A stretch of 64,000 bases of DNA from Flavobacterium araucananum (lineage in GTDB: Bacteria; Bacteroidota; Bacteroidia; Flavobacteriales; Flavobacteriaceae), in assembly GCF_002222055.1 (NCBI RefSeq), contig NZ_MUGS01000004.1, positions 62,001-126,000 on the forward strand, written 5' to 3'. The notes under the pieces are model-generated. The model was not told the origin of the DNA. It did no database searches and saw only the letters and a program-made list of their open reading frames with translations. Shown piece by piece: positions 56,689-64,000 of this stretch. Numbering within the stretch: position 1 is the first letter of the stretch; each line of letters begins with the position of its first letter. Position numbers and translations under genes: made by a program.

Positions 56689-56722
56689 AAAAGCCTGTTT
56701 CGAAAGAAACGGGCTTTTGTTA
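56689..56722 (+). terminator. Terminator after the second SusCD pair
   Basis: AAAAGCCTGTTTC (56689-56701), a GAAA tetraloop and GAAACGGGCTTTT (56706-56718), with one G-U type mismatch, are followed by a T-rich tail. Confidence 0.88.
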
Positions 56723-56957
56723 TTTTTAGATAATTTTTGCACAAAACTTCAATCATTGTCTGCAAAGCAATACATTTCTATGTCCGGAAAGAAACCTTTG
56801 TGCCTTTGTACTTCTGTAACTTTGTACCTAAAAAAAACTTAATTTTTTTAACAGCAACCAGTTACGAAGTTAATAAATCTATAAAGTGATTCTATATTTA
56901 TGTAAGATATTTATTATTTAAGTAAATTTACTACTATAATTTTATAAATAAATTCTT

Positions 56958-57983
56958 ATGAAAGCAGTACGATTTTTTGGGAACAAAGAGGTTAGAGTTG
57001 TAAATGATTTAGAAAAACCATCTCCAAAAGGAGATGAAGTATTATTAAAAATTGGAGGTGCCGGCGTATGTCATTCTGATTTGCATGTAATAGACGAAGG
57101 ATTAGTATCCGGAGTGACTTTTACGCTTGGACACGAAAATGCAGGATGGGTAGAAGAAGTAGGAGAAGATGTAAAAGGGTATAAAAAAGGGGATGCTGTT
57201 TTAGTCTACGGACCCTGGGGATGCGGACATTGCAAGCCTTGCCAGAATTCTAATGAAAACTATTGCGATCATCACTCTGAGCTGGCTTTTGGCGGCGGAT
57301 TAGGACTTAATGGTGGTATGGCAGATTATATGTTAGTACCTTCATCACGTTTATTGGTGCCCATTCATGATCTCGATCCTGTTATTGCAGCACCATTGAC
57401 AGATGCAGCTTTAACCCCATATTCTGCGATTAAGCGTTCCCTGCACAAATTAATGCCGGACGAATATGTTGTTGTCATAGGTGTTGGAGGATTAGGGCAT
57501 GTGGCTCTTCAGATTTTATCAGAAATATGCGGATCAACTATCATTGCCTGCGATATCACGGTCGAAAGACTTGAATTTGCGAAGCAGCTTGGTGCAAAAT
57601 ATACCGTAAACTCGACAGATAAAGATGCAGCAGAGCAAATAAAAAAAATTACCGGAATTAAGAAAGCCAAAGTAGTGCTGGATTTTGTTGGTGCTTCGTC
57701 TACAATTGCTTTAGGCAGTAAGATAATTGGTTTAGATGGTGATTTAACTATTGTAGGTTTGGGAGGCGGAAAGTATGACTACAAGGTAGGAGAATTACCG
57801 GTTGGTGTAAGCATAACAAACCCGTATTGGGGTTCAAGAACTGAATTGATGGAGGTAATTGGGCTCGCACTGCAGAAAAAAATCCATATAGAAATAGAAA
57901 AGTACAGTCTGGATCAGGCGCTGGAAGTATATGATAAATTAAGACAAGGAAAAATAAAAGGAAGAGCGGTACTAGTTCCGTAA
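56958..57983 (+). CDS. Zinc-dependent alcohol dehydrogenase (MDR family)
   Basis: A 341-residue medium-chain dehydrogenase. The catalytic zinc ligands are Cys38 in GVCHSD and His59-Glu60 in GHENAGW. The structural zinc is bound by Cys89, Cys92, Cys95 and Cys103 in CGHCKPC...NYC. The nucleotide-binding motif is GVGGLGHVALQI (about 175-186). It oxidises alcohols or reduces aldehydes with NAD(P). It stands alone between two hairpin terminators, so it is a monocistronic gene. The substrate is not readable from sequence. Confidence 0.9.
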   Translation: MKAVRFFGNKEVRVVNDLEKPSPKGDEVLLKIGGAGVCHSDLHVIDEGLVSGVTFTLGHENAGWVEEVGEDVKGYKKGDAVLVYGPWGCGHCKPCQNSNENYCDHHSELAFGGGLGLNGGMADYMLVPSSRLLVPIHDLDPVIAAPLTDAALTPYSAIKRSLHKLMPDEYVVVIGVGGLGHVALQILSEICGSTIIACDITVERLEFAKQLGAKYTVNSTDKDAAEQIKKITGIKKAKVVLDFVGASSTIALGSKIIGLDGDLTIVGLGGGKYDYKVGELPVGVSITNPYWGSRTELMEVIGLALQKKIHIEIEKYSLDQALEVYDKLRQGKIKGRAVLVP

Positions 57984-58000
57984 TCCATAACCAGAAGAAT

Positions 58001-58038
58001 AAAAAAAGCCTGCAAAATTTATTTTGCAGGCTTTTTTT
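58001..58038. terminator. Terminator after the alcohol dehydrogenase gene
   Basis: Perfect 17-bp arms (58001-58017, AAAAAAAGCCTGCAAAA, and 58022-58038) enclose a 4-nt loop. The symmetric A/T tails also serve the minus-strand genes beyond 58184. Confidence 0.9.
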
Positions 58039-58183
58039 GTATAAGATGAATTAAAAAAAATAGCCAGGAATTCATGAATTTTTTCTAGCTGATGATGGAG
58101 CATAATTCGTGAATTCGTGGCTAACCAATATTCCTTTTATCTGTTCAGTATAAAACTGAAACAAAAAGACCTGAAACAATTAT

Positions 58184-58465
58184 TTAGTGATTGTATTCTA
58201 TACCGCTACTATCGTTAATTTCTCTTTTTGCTTTAGATGTTTTTGAGATTTGTTTGTAACATGCCGAAGCCAATAACGGTACAGCAAGGCTGCCTACTAT
58301 TGCACCTGCTTTATTTTGTCCCACTTTTTTTAAGACAGCGCCAACCAAAAGTGAACTTATTCCCGCACAAACTAAGTGTTTTACAGAAAGATTTGGTATT
58401 TTATTCCCTGTTGTATCAGGAGTGATTCCGTGCAATAATGGGTCTATGAAATTTAAATTTTCCAT
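58184..58465 (-). CDS. Small membrane protein of unknown function
   Basis: 93 residues, not recognised. Two hydrophobic glycine-rich segments (about 27-45, HLVCAGISSLLVGAVLK, and 52-69, AGAIVGSLAVPLLASACYK) are joined by a short basic loop. The polar C-terminus is KAKREINDSSGIEYNH. It is the last of a minus-strand row of small genes. A helical hairpin in the inner membrane is likely. The neighbourhood (catalase, alcohol dehydrogenase, other small proteins) hints at a general-stress set, but nothing in this protein shows it. Confidence 0.65.
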   Translation of the reverse strand: MENLNFIDPLLHGITPDTTGNKIPNLSVKHLVCAGISSLLVGAVLKKVGQNKAGAIVGSLAVPLLASACYKQISKTSKAKREINDSSGIEYNH

Positions 58466-58495
58466 GATTTGTTTAATTTATTTAGTTATACTTTA

Positions 58496-58906
58496 TTAGG
58501 ATGATAGCTTATCACTATCGGTTTCATTCTCTATTTTTTCGATTTCTACTTTTTCTTTTTTTATAGCCTGTCGTAACAAAGCAAAAAGACTCATATAGAC
58601 ATTTGCTATAAAAACAAGCGAAAATCCTGCCAAAATATAGCCGCGCCAATCATTTAGCAAAAGTTTATAATTACAAAGCACTAAAAAAGCAATTGTGACA
58701 TAATGGCTAAAACAATATTCGCACGTAAAGAGATAAAATGCCTTTCTGACCAAAAGAGTCCGATCATTTTTTGAATGACGCACGCACCATTCACGAGGTT
58801 CTTTAAATATTTCTTCATGCGTTACAGTCCAGCTTATGCACGCTATTGGTATAGCAAGAACAAATAACCAGATAAGTTGAATGGTGATATCCATGATACA
58901 ATGCAT
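58496..58906 (-). CDS. Small membrane protein of unknown function
   Basis: 136 residues with three hydrophobic segments (about 8-28, 50-78 and 85-110). A CEYCFSHY motif at the start of the second holds a C-x-x-C pair that could bind a metal or form a disulfide. The C-terminus is charged (EKVEIEKIENETDSD). Two in-frame ATGs (58906 and 58894) could serve as start. It is not recognised. An inverted repeat (58914-58940, ATGTGTTTTAA arms) lies just upstream. Confidence 0.65.
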   Translation of the reverse strand: MHCIMDITIQLIWLFVLAIPIACISWTVTHEEIFKEPREWCVRHSKNDRTLLVRKAFYLFTCEYCFSHYVTIAFLVLCNYKLLLNDWRGYILAGFSLVFIANVYMSLFALLRQAIKKEKVEIEKIENETDSDKLSS

Positions 58907-59024
58907 TTTCTAAATGTGTTTTAATTTGTTTAAAACACATATTTTAAAATTACTGCAATTCAAGCCATTAAGATTATATAGTTTTGATTTTTTATTACAA
59001 AATTTCGTTTCAGACATCAATTTA

Positions 59025-59059
59025 CAAAAAAAACCGTTAAGTTTAAATCCTTAACGGTT
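59025..59059 (-). terminator. Terminator of the 59085-59455 small-gene pair
   Basis: AACCGTTAAG (59032-59041) and CTTAACGGTT (59050-59059) form a stem. On the minus strand it is followed by T8 (plus-strand A run just before 59032). Confidence 0.75.
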
Positions 59060-59084
59060 ATCTCCTTATAATTTGGCATAATCT

Positions 59085-59273
59085 TTAGAATCTTTCGGGA
59101 TTTATACTCGGAAAAGGATCGTGTGATACTTCATCCAGGTCTTCTTCTAAATCCTTTTCTACCTGTTCAGCATCTTCATCTTCATGATCCGGCTCGTTAT
59201 GATTAAAGTCATTCGTTTGATGATTGACATCATCGATAAATTCTTCCTGATTTTGATTGTTCCTGTTTTCCAT
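59085..59273 (-). CDS. Small acidic protein of unknown function
   Basis: 62 residues, very rich in Asp, Glu, Asn and His (e.g. EPDHEDEDAEQVEKDLEEDLDE), ending DPFPSINPERF. No signal peptide or membrane segment. It is probably cytoplasmic and disordered. It follows the small basic-protein gene at 59303-59455 and is followed by a good terminator. Not recognised as a named family. Confidence 0.65.
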   Translation of the reverse strand: MENRNNQNQEEFIDDVNHQTNDFNHNEPDHEDEDAEQVEKDLEEDLDEVSHDPFPSINPERF

Positions 59274-59302
59274 AGTGTTATACTTTAGAATTAATTATTT
59301 CC

Positions 59303-59455
59303 CTATAACTTCTTTGATGCCGCAGGCTTCTTAGTGTCTTTTTCAGTAGGTTTAGTTTCTCTTTTTGGAGATGTTTCCTTTTTATCTGTTTTTTTGTCCA
59401 TCGATTTTGGTCCTGAAGTCGAAGTACTGCTGTTTTTTTGATCTGTAGTTTTCAT
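59303..59455 (-). CDS. Small Lys/Thr/Ser-rich protein
   Basis: 50 codons from ATG (59455) to TAG, opening MKTTDQKNSSTSTSG and continuing as alternating K, T, S, P, E (DKKETSPKRETKPTEKDTKK) to AASKKL. Strongly basic, low complexity and presumably disordered. The start lies in the region divergent from the catalase, and the stop is 29 bp before the acidic gene. Paired basic and acidic small proteins next to a catalase suggest a stress-linked pair, but this is inference. Low-complexity sequence makes the call less certain. Confidence 0.5.
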   Translation of the reverse strand: MKTTDQKNSSTSTSGPKSMDKKTDKKETSPKRETKPTEKDTKKPAASKKL

Positions 59456-59709
59456 AATATAGTTTTTTATGTTTGTTATCATACAAATCTACTCCCTAAT
59501 GCCTTGTAACCTCTTATAGAAAAGTAACTTCTAATTGTATAATTAACAGCAATTTATTTTGTAAGTTTTACCCTCAATGATATAACTTTTAATAAAAGCC
59601 ATCAATCTATTTTTTATTTTATTTAATCATTTATAGTGTCTGATTATCAAATGTTTAAATGATGTAATTTTTGAATTGAATCCTGTAAGCCTTTATTTTT
59701 ATTGTAAGC

Positions 59710-59717
59710 TACATTTG
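59710..59717 (+). promoter_or_regulatory. Candidate -7 element of the catalase gene
   Basis: TACATTTG matches TAnnTTTG. Transcription would begin near 59724, only about 5 nt before the long hairpin at 59729. The rest of the 373-bp gap 59456-59828 is AT-rich, without other structure I can define. Confidence 0.5.
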
Positions 59718-59728
59718 TCAGGCTTGTT

Positions 59729-59793
59729 ACAGCTTTCAAATTCTCAAAACGATTTAATGGGAACTACAAACAGAATTTGAAAGCTGTTTTTTA
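59729..59793 (+). promoter_or_regulatory. Terminator-like hairpin in the catalase leader
   Basis: A perfect 16-bp inverted repeat (ACAGCTTTCAAATTCT 59729-59744, complement 59772-59787) with a 27-nt loop is followed by a run of T. It lies between the -7 element and the ATG at 59829. It may be an attenuator, a 5'-end stabiliser or the terminator of a short leader RNA. Confidence 0.6.
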
Positions 59794-59828
59794 AACTATT
59801 TTAAAAACCCAAACAACTATCAAAAAAA

Positions 59829-61979
59829 ATGAAAAATTCAAAAAAACCAAGTCAGGATCATGCAGATGAAAAGCAAAGAGATTTAGAACTGAAGAAATCA
59901 AATGCCAACAATCAGTTCCTGACCACAAATCAGGGATTGAAAATTAATGACAACAACAATTCTTTAAAAGCAGGAGAAAGAGGACCTTCGCTATTAGAAG
60001 ATTTTATTTTAAGAGAAAAAATTACCCATTTTGACCACGAACGCATTCCGGAAAGAATCGTTCACGCAAGGGGTTCAGCAGCTCATGGTTACTTTGAATT
60101 GTATGATTCTCTGGAAAAATATACCAAGGCAGGTTTCCTGAACGATAAAAGCATTAAAACGCCTGTTTTTGTACGTTTCTCTACCGTTGCAGGTTCCAGA
60201 GGTTCTACAGATTTAGCACGAGATGTGCGTGGATTCTCGGTTAAATTTTACACACAAGAAGGTAATTATGATCTGGTAGGAAACAATATGCCGGTATTTT
60301 TTATTCAGGATGCCATGAAATTTCCGGACTTAATACATGCCGTAAAACCCGAACCACATCACGAAATGCCTCAGGCAGCCTCTGCACACGATACTTTTTG
60401 GGATTTTATATCGCTAATGCCAGAATCAATGCACATGATTATGTGGGTAATGAGCGACAGAGCCATCCCAAGAAGTTTAAGAATGATGGAAGGTTTTGGT
60501 GTTCATACCTTTAGATTTATCAATAAAAATAACGAATCTCATTTTGTAAAATTTCATTGGAAACCCAAATTAGGAACTCATGCTGTGGCTTGGGACGAAG
60601 CACAAAAAATTTCCGGTAAAAATTCTGATTTTCACAGACAGGATTTATGGGAAGCTATCGAGGGCGGAAATTTCCCGGAATGGGAACTGGGTGTACAGAT
60701 TATAGCGGAAGCCGATGAACATAAATTTGAATTTGATCTTTTGGATCCAACCAAATTAATTCCCGAAGAATTAGTTCCCGTACAGATTATTGGTAAAATG
60801 GTCCTGAACAAAAATCCGGATAATTTCTTTGCAGAAACAGAGCAGGTTGCGTTTCATCCCGGACATGTTGTTCCCGGAATTGATTTCTCTAATGATCCCT
60901 TATTGCAAGGTCGATTATTCTCGTATACAGATACACAATTGTCAAGATTAGGAAGCCCTAATTTTCATGAAATTCCAATAAATCGTACCGTTGCACCCAT
61001 GCACAACAATCAGAGAGACGGACACATGCGTCAGGAAATTCCGGTTGGGCGTGTAAGTTATCATCCTAATTCGTTAGGTGGTGGTTGCCCGTTTCAGGCA
61101 AAAATTGATGAGGGAGGTTTTAGTAGTTTTAACGAACGGATCGATGCTCAAAAAATCCGTGAAAGAAGCGAAAGTTTCTCGGATCATTTTAGTCAGGCAA
61201 AACTTTTCTTTAACAGCCAAACCCCAATAGAACAAAACCATATTGCAGATGCTTTGTCATTTGAATTAGGAAAAGTAGAAACAAAAGCGATTAGAGAACG
61301 TATGTTGGGATTATTATCTCAGGTCGATAAAAATCTGGCTGCAAAAGTAGCCAAAGCTTTAGGAATGAATGTGCCAACAACGCTCGAAAAACCCATAAAT
61401 CATGGCGTAGGAGCAGATGATCAAGGCAAACAAGAACCTAAAGAAGTAAAACAATCGATCAAAAATTCAGACGCATTAAGCATGCTGAAGAACCCAACAA
61501 TTTCGAATACGATTGCCACCAGACAAGTTGCATTTTTATGTGCCGAAGGCGTGAATGCCGATTCTGTAAAAACGATGAAACTGGCCCTGAAAGATGCCGG
61601 AGCAAAAGCCGTGATTATTGCGCCGCATTTGGGTACAATTGTTTCAGAAGAAGGACTGGAAATTCCGGTAGATCAAAGTTATCTTATTGCTGCATCTGTA
61701 CTATTTGATGCCGTATTTATTCCCGCAGGAAAAGGAATTCCGGTACTTAAAAATAAGAAAGAAGTAGGCGAATTTATAAAAGATGCATACCATCACTGTA
61801 AGTTTATTGCTGCCGAAGGTCAGGGTGTTCAGGTATTGCCTCTTAAAGACGATTTGCATAAAGATGCCGGAATTTTAACCAGCGAAAAAATAGGCGACAA
61901 GGCACTCGCAACATCTTTTATTAAAGCAATGGGAAGACACCGTTTCTGGGAAAGAGAAGAATTATTAAAAAAAGAATAA
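59829..61979 (+). CDS. katE: Large-subunit (clade 2, HPII-type) catalase
   Basis: 716 residues. The heme catalase core has His79 in VHARGSAAHG as distal histidine, the distal Asn in VGNNMPVFFIQD and the proximal heme Tyr in RLFSYTDTQLSRLG. RPEHxx-like GHMRQEIPVGRVSYHPNSLGGG continues the core. After about 560 comes the extra C-terminal flavodoxin/DJ-1-like domain (RQVAFLCAEGVNADSVKTM) that defines clade 2 enzymes such as E. coli KatE. It removes H2O2 in the cytoplasm. The leader carries an unusual long hairpin, and a membrane protein gene follows after 35 bp. Confidence 0.95.
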   Translation: MKNSKKPSQDHADEKQRDLELKKSNANNQFLTTNQGLKINDNNNSLKAGERGPSLLEDFILREKITHFDHERIPERIVHARGSAAHGYFELYDSLEKYTKAGFLNDKSIKTPVFVRFSTVAGSRGSTDLARDVRGFSVKFYTQEGNYDLVGNNMPVFFIQDAMKFPDLIHAVKPEPHHEMPQAASAHDTFWDFISLMPESMHMIMWVMSDRAIPRSLRMMEGFGVHTFRFINKNNESHFVKFHWKPKLGTHAVAWDEAQKISGKNSDFHRQDLWEAIEGGNFPEWELGVQIIAEADEHKFEFDLLDPTKLIPEELVPVQIIGKMVLNKNPDNFFAETEQVAFHPGHVVPGIDFSNDPLLQGRLFSYTDTQLSRLGSPNFHEIPINRTVAPMHNNQRDGHMRQEIPVGRVSYHPNSLGGGCPFQAKIDEGGFSSFNERIDAQKIRERSESFSDHFSQAKLFFNSQTPIEQNHIADALSFELGKVETKAIRERMLGLLSQVDKNLAAKVAKALGMNVPTTLEKPINHGVGADDQGKQEPKEVKQSIKNSDALSMLKNPTISNTIATRQVAFLCAEGVNADSVKTMKLALKDAGAKAVIIAPHLGTIVSEEGLEIPVDQSYLIAASVLFDAVFIPAGKGIPVLKNKKEVGEFIKDAYHHCKFIAAEGQGVQVLPLKDDLHKDAGILTSEKIGDKALATSFIKAMGRHRFWEREELLKKE

Positions 61980-62014
61980 TCTTTTATTGAAATGTAAATT
62001 CTAATAAGCAAAAA

Positions 62015-62671
62015 ATGAAAAAAATTCTATATCATAACGGTTTATCAATTGTGTTTCTGTTACTTTTTATTGGGGCTTTTATTGGTCAGCTATTTTTTGG
62101 TGTAGAAGAATATAACAAAGAGCTTATAGAAAACGGTGGTCATGCCGTTACGCTCAGTAATTATCTGACCACCGGACATTTCATCGAAGCCACTTTTGAA
62201 AATTGGGAAAGCGAGTTTTTGCAAATGGGCTTATTAGTCTGGCTTACTATTTTTTTAAGACAAAAAGGCTCATCAGAATCCAAAGGTTTTGACGGAGAAG
62301 AAGAAGTAGATCGCAACCCTTCTCCCCAACGAAAAGGAGCACCATGGCCTGTCAAAAAAGGTGGTATTTGGTTGTGGGTTTATAAAAACTCTTTAACCCT
62401 AAGTTTATTTTTGCTGTTTTTTGCTTCCTTTATACTCCATTTTTATGGCAGCTTAAAAGACGAAAACACCGTTAGTATTTTAAAAGGAAATCCGGAACTT
62501 TCTATCACGGATTATTTAGGACAATCCCGTTTTTGGTTTGAATCTTTTCAAAACTGGCAAAGCGAGTTTCTTTCGGTTTTTGCCATAATTGTATTGTCTA
62601 TTTTTTTACGTCAAAAAGGATCATCACAATCCAAACCCGTAGACGCACCTCACAGTCAAACAGGAGAATAA
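62015..62671 (+). CDS. DUF6766-like membrane protein with internal duplication
   Basis: A 218-residue membrane protein with about four hydrophobic segments (about 11-30, 70-82, 122-145 and 190-205). The two halves repeat: SNYLTTGHFIEATFENWESEFL...IFLRQKGSSESK and TDYLGQSRFWFESFQNWQSEFL...IFLRQKGSSQSK. The linker (about 88-115) is rich in E, P and K. It matches DUF6766 as I recall it; the function is unknown. It probably shares a transcript with the catalase and may belong to the same stress response. Confidence 0.75.
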   Translation: MKKILYHNGLSIVFLLLFIGAFIGQLFFGVEEYNKELIENGGHAVTLSNYLTTGHFIEATFENWESEFLQMGLLVWLTIFLRQKGSSESKGFDGEEEVDRNPSPQRKGAPWPVKKGGIWLWVYKNSLTLSLFLLFFASFILHFYGSLKDENTVSILKGNPELSITDYLGQSRFWFESFQNWQSEFLSVFAIIVLSIFLRQKGSSQSKPVDAPHSQTGE

Positions 62672-62741
62672 AGAAAAAATACTGATTCTAAATTTTTAGG
62701 TCATTTTAAGGACCTGATAGATTCTATTCGCAATAAAATAT

Positions 62742-62749
62742 TATTTTTG
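62742..62749 (+). promoter_or_regulatory. Possible -7 element before the 62809 gene
   Basis: TATTTTTG fits TAnnTTTG, 60 bp before the start at 62809. No matching -33 TTTG was seen, so support is weak. Confidence 0.3.
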
Positions 62750-62808
62750 TAAGTAAAGATGTGACCAAAATAAGATTGAAAGTCACATACAATCAAACCA
62801 TAAAAAGT

Positions 62809-63207
62809 ATGAAAAAGCTATTTTTTATTTTGCTGTTGCTACTACAAATCCCAACTATTGCAGGCAATAGCCAAAGTGAAGACCCTTCATCCAAAAAAAT
62901 TATTGGAACCTGGTATGCAGATACAAACAGAAATACAAGATGGGTTTTTACTCCGGATGGCAAAGTGTATAATTATGACAAGAATCTTTTTAAAGTAATG
63001 TATCGATATACCATTTCACATAGCTGTCAGAATAATTCAGATGATACAATCGAATTTTTGACCTTAATGGACAAAGACGGTGATGAATTTTGTTTTAGAA
63101 TAAATGGGATAAACGAGAATAAAAATGGCATTTTATCCCTTACTAAAATGGATAATATGGAACGTCTTCAATTTGTTAACAACACAAATATCCCGGCAGG
63201 AATGTAA
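62809..63207 (+). CDS. Small secreted protein of unknown function
   Basis: The ATG at 62809 (132 residues) is chosen over a GTG 16 codons earlier because the signal peptide (MKKLFFILLLLLQIPTIAG) then starts correctly. The mature part opens KKIIGTWYADTNRNTRWVFTPDGKVY, which resembles the lipocalin-like family: a G-x-W motif followed by beta strands. No ligand or role can be given. It lies between the catalase pair and two thioredoxin-fold genes. Confidence 0.65.
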   Translation: MKKLFFILLLLLQIPTIAGNSQSEDPSSKKIIGTWYADTNRNTRWVFTPDGKVYNYDKNLFKVMYRYTISHSCQNNSDDTIEFLTLMDKDGDEFCFRINGINENKNGILSLTKMDNMERLQFVNNTNIPAGM

Positions 63208-63268
63208 TACCTCTAATAAATTATTTTGCATTAAACTTTTATTAACAAAAAGTAAGAGGGCATTAATT

Positions 63269-63276
63269 TATATTTG
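63269..63276 (+). promoter_or_regulatory. Candidate -7 element of the TlpA-like gene
   Basis: TATATTTG matches TAnnTTTG exactly and lies 32 bp before the ATG at 63309. No clear -33 TTTG was found. Confidence 0.45.
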
Positions 63277-63308
63277 TAAGGCAAAATTAATTTTAGCACG
63301 CAGCAAAT

Positions 63309-63788
63309 ATGAAAATCCACACTTTTAAGATATATACTTTTCTGTTCTTCGCTTTTTCAGTAATGGGATACAGTCAAAATGTAAAGTTATTGAATATCGA
63401 TCAGCTCAATGAGAGAATCAAAAACGGAAAGGACAGTACGTATGTAGTTAATTTTTGGGCAACATGGTGTGCGCCTTGCATAAAAGAATTGCCTCATTTT
63501 GAAAAACTAAATGCCGAATATAAATCAGATAAACTGGTTGTGTTATTAATTAGTGTCGATTTTAAATCAAAACTTACTTCGGCAGTTGTTCCGTTTGTCA
63601 AAAGAAAAAACATGAAAAGCCAGGTTTTTTTATTGAACGAAAGCAACCCGCAAGAATATATTGACCGAATCGATAAAACGTGGTCAGGAAGTATTCCTGC
63701 TACAATATTCATTAAAGAAGATAAACGAAAATTTATCGAATCGGAACTTACCTACGAACAATTATTAACTGAATATAAAAAACTATAA
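63309..63788 (+). CDS. TlpA-like periplasmic thioredoxin
   Basis: 159 residues with a signal peptide (1-23, ending GYSQ) and a thioredoxin fold. The redox motif is Trp53-Cys54-Ala-Pro-Cys57 in NFWATWCAPC. The cis-Pro region is SIPATIFI (about 137-144). The TlpA/ResA type reduces disulfides in the periplasm, for example in cytochrome c maturation or protein folding. It is followed after 3 bp by another thioredoxin-fold gene, so the two form an operon that may act in one electron relay. Confidence 0.88.
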   Translation: MKIHTFKIYTFLFFAFSVMGYSQNVKLLNIDQLNERIKNGKDSTYVVNFWATWCAPCIKELPHFEKLNAEYKSDKLVVLLISVDFKSKLTSAVVPFVKRKNMKSQVFLLNESNPQEYIDRIDKTWSGSIPATIFIKEDKRKFIESELTYEQLLTEYKKL

Positions 63789-63791
63789 ATT

Positions 63792-64000
63792 ATGCAAAAG
63801 TTCATTACCACATTCACGATACTACTCTTTAGTATCTTATTTGCTCAGGCACAAACTGCTACGCTTAAGGCAGGAGAAAACGCTCCGGAATTCAAATTAA
63901 AAAATGTCGATGGCAAAGAGGTTTCTTTTGCAAGCTTCCCAAAAGCCAAAGGTTTTATTGTTGTTTTTACCTGTAATACCTGTCCTTATGCAGTAGCTTA
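63792..64000 (+). CDS. Thioredoxin-family redoxin, truncated by the window end
   Basis: The 69 visible codons start MQKFITTFTILLFSILFAQAQ (signal peptide), then AGENAPEFKLKNVDGKEVSF, the AhpC/TSA-type opening, and FTCNTCPYAVAY with a Cys-x-x-Cys pair. It continues beyond the window. It is probably a periplasmic peroxiredoxin-like or disulfide-reductase protein, co-transcribed with the TlpA-like gene. Confidence 0.85.
   Translation, partial: MQKFITTFTILLFSILFAQAQTATLKAGENAPEFKLKNVDGKEVSFASFPKAKGFIVVFTCNTCPYAVA

Overview
The window looks like a chromosomal segment of a Flavobacterium-type member of the Bacteroidota (Flavobacteriaceae). The evidence is AT-rich DNA, SusC/SusD pairs, type IX secretion (T9SS) C-terminal sorting domains ending in basic KK residues, TAnnTTTG promoter elements without Shine-Dalgarno sites, and a hybrid two-component regulator. 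No tRNA, rRNA, CRISPR array, transposase or phage gene was seen.

Region 1 (about 1-25.3 kb, nearly all minus strand) is a polysaccharide utilisation locus with its sugar-acid catabolic genes. Reading along the minus strand it encodes: a YhcH-family protein, KDPG aldolase, an SDR mannonate oxidoreductase, mannonate dehydratase, a secreted parallel beta-helix protein, a hybrid two-component sensor, SusC, SusD, a GH88 unsaturated glucuronyl hydrolase, a GH2 enzyme, a T9SS-exported jelly-roll lyase candidate, a second GH2 enzyme with the N-x-K motif of beta-glucuronidases, and a DUF2911 protein. A LacI-family regulator with no canonical start codon faces the catabolic genes, and a DUF4861 protein follows. 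Together they suggest a glucuronic-acid-rich glycan that is cut by lyases, imported by SusCD, trimmed by GH88/GH2 and fed to pyruvate through mannonate and KDPG. The isomerase and the KDG kinase are not in the window.

Region 2 (25.5-46.0 kb, plus strand) starts with a NUDIX hydrolase and a HAD phosphatase. A propeller/Y_Y_Y/LuxR-type regulator follows, then five very large secreted T9SS proteins: a GH16 glucanase, a GH64 beta-1,3-glucanase, a GH18 enzyme and two paralogous zinc metalloproteases. Four of the five share a CBM6 module, and three also share crystallin and ricin-type lectin modules. This reads as a secreted set for attacking beta-1,3-glucan, chitin and protein, as in fungal or oomycete walls. 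The block contains inverted copies of intergenic repeats.

Region 3 (46.4-56.7 kb) holds a secreted metallophosphoesterase and a convergent phosphoinositide-type phospholipase C. They are followed by an ECF sigma factor, a FecR anti-sigma factor, an STN-bearing SusC transducer and SusD, which form a self-regulated uptake system. Region 4 (57-64 kb) is stress and housekeeping: a zinc alcohol dehydrogenase, four small proteins of unknown function, a large KatE-type catalase with a striking hairpin in its leader, a DUF6766 membrane protein, a small secreted protein, a TlpA-like thioredoxin and a truncated redoxin.

Several families of long imperfect palindromes fill the intergenic spaces throughout and are the least explained part of the window.
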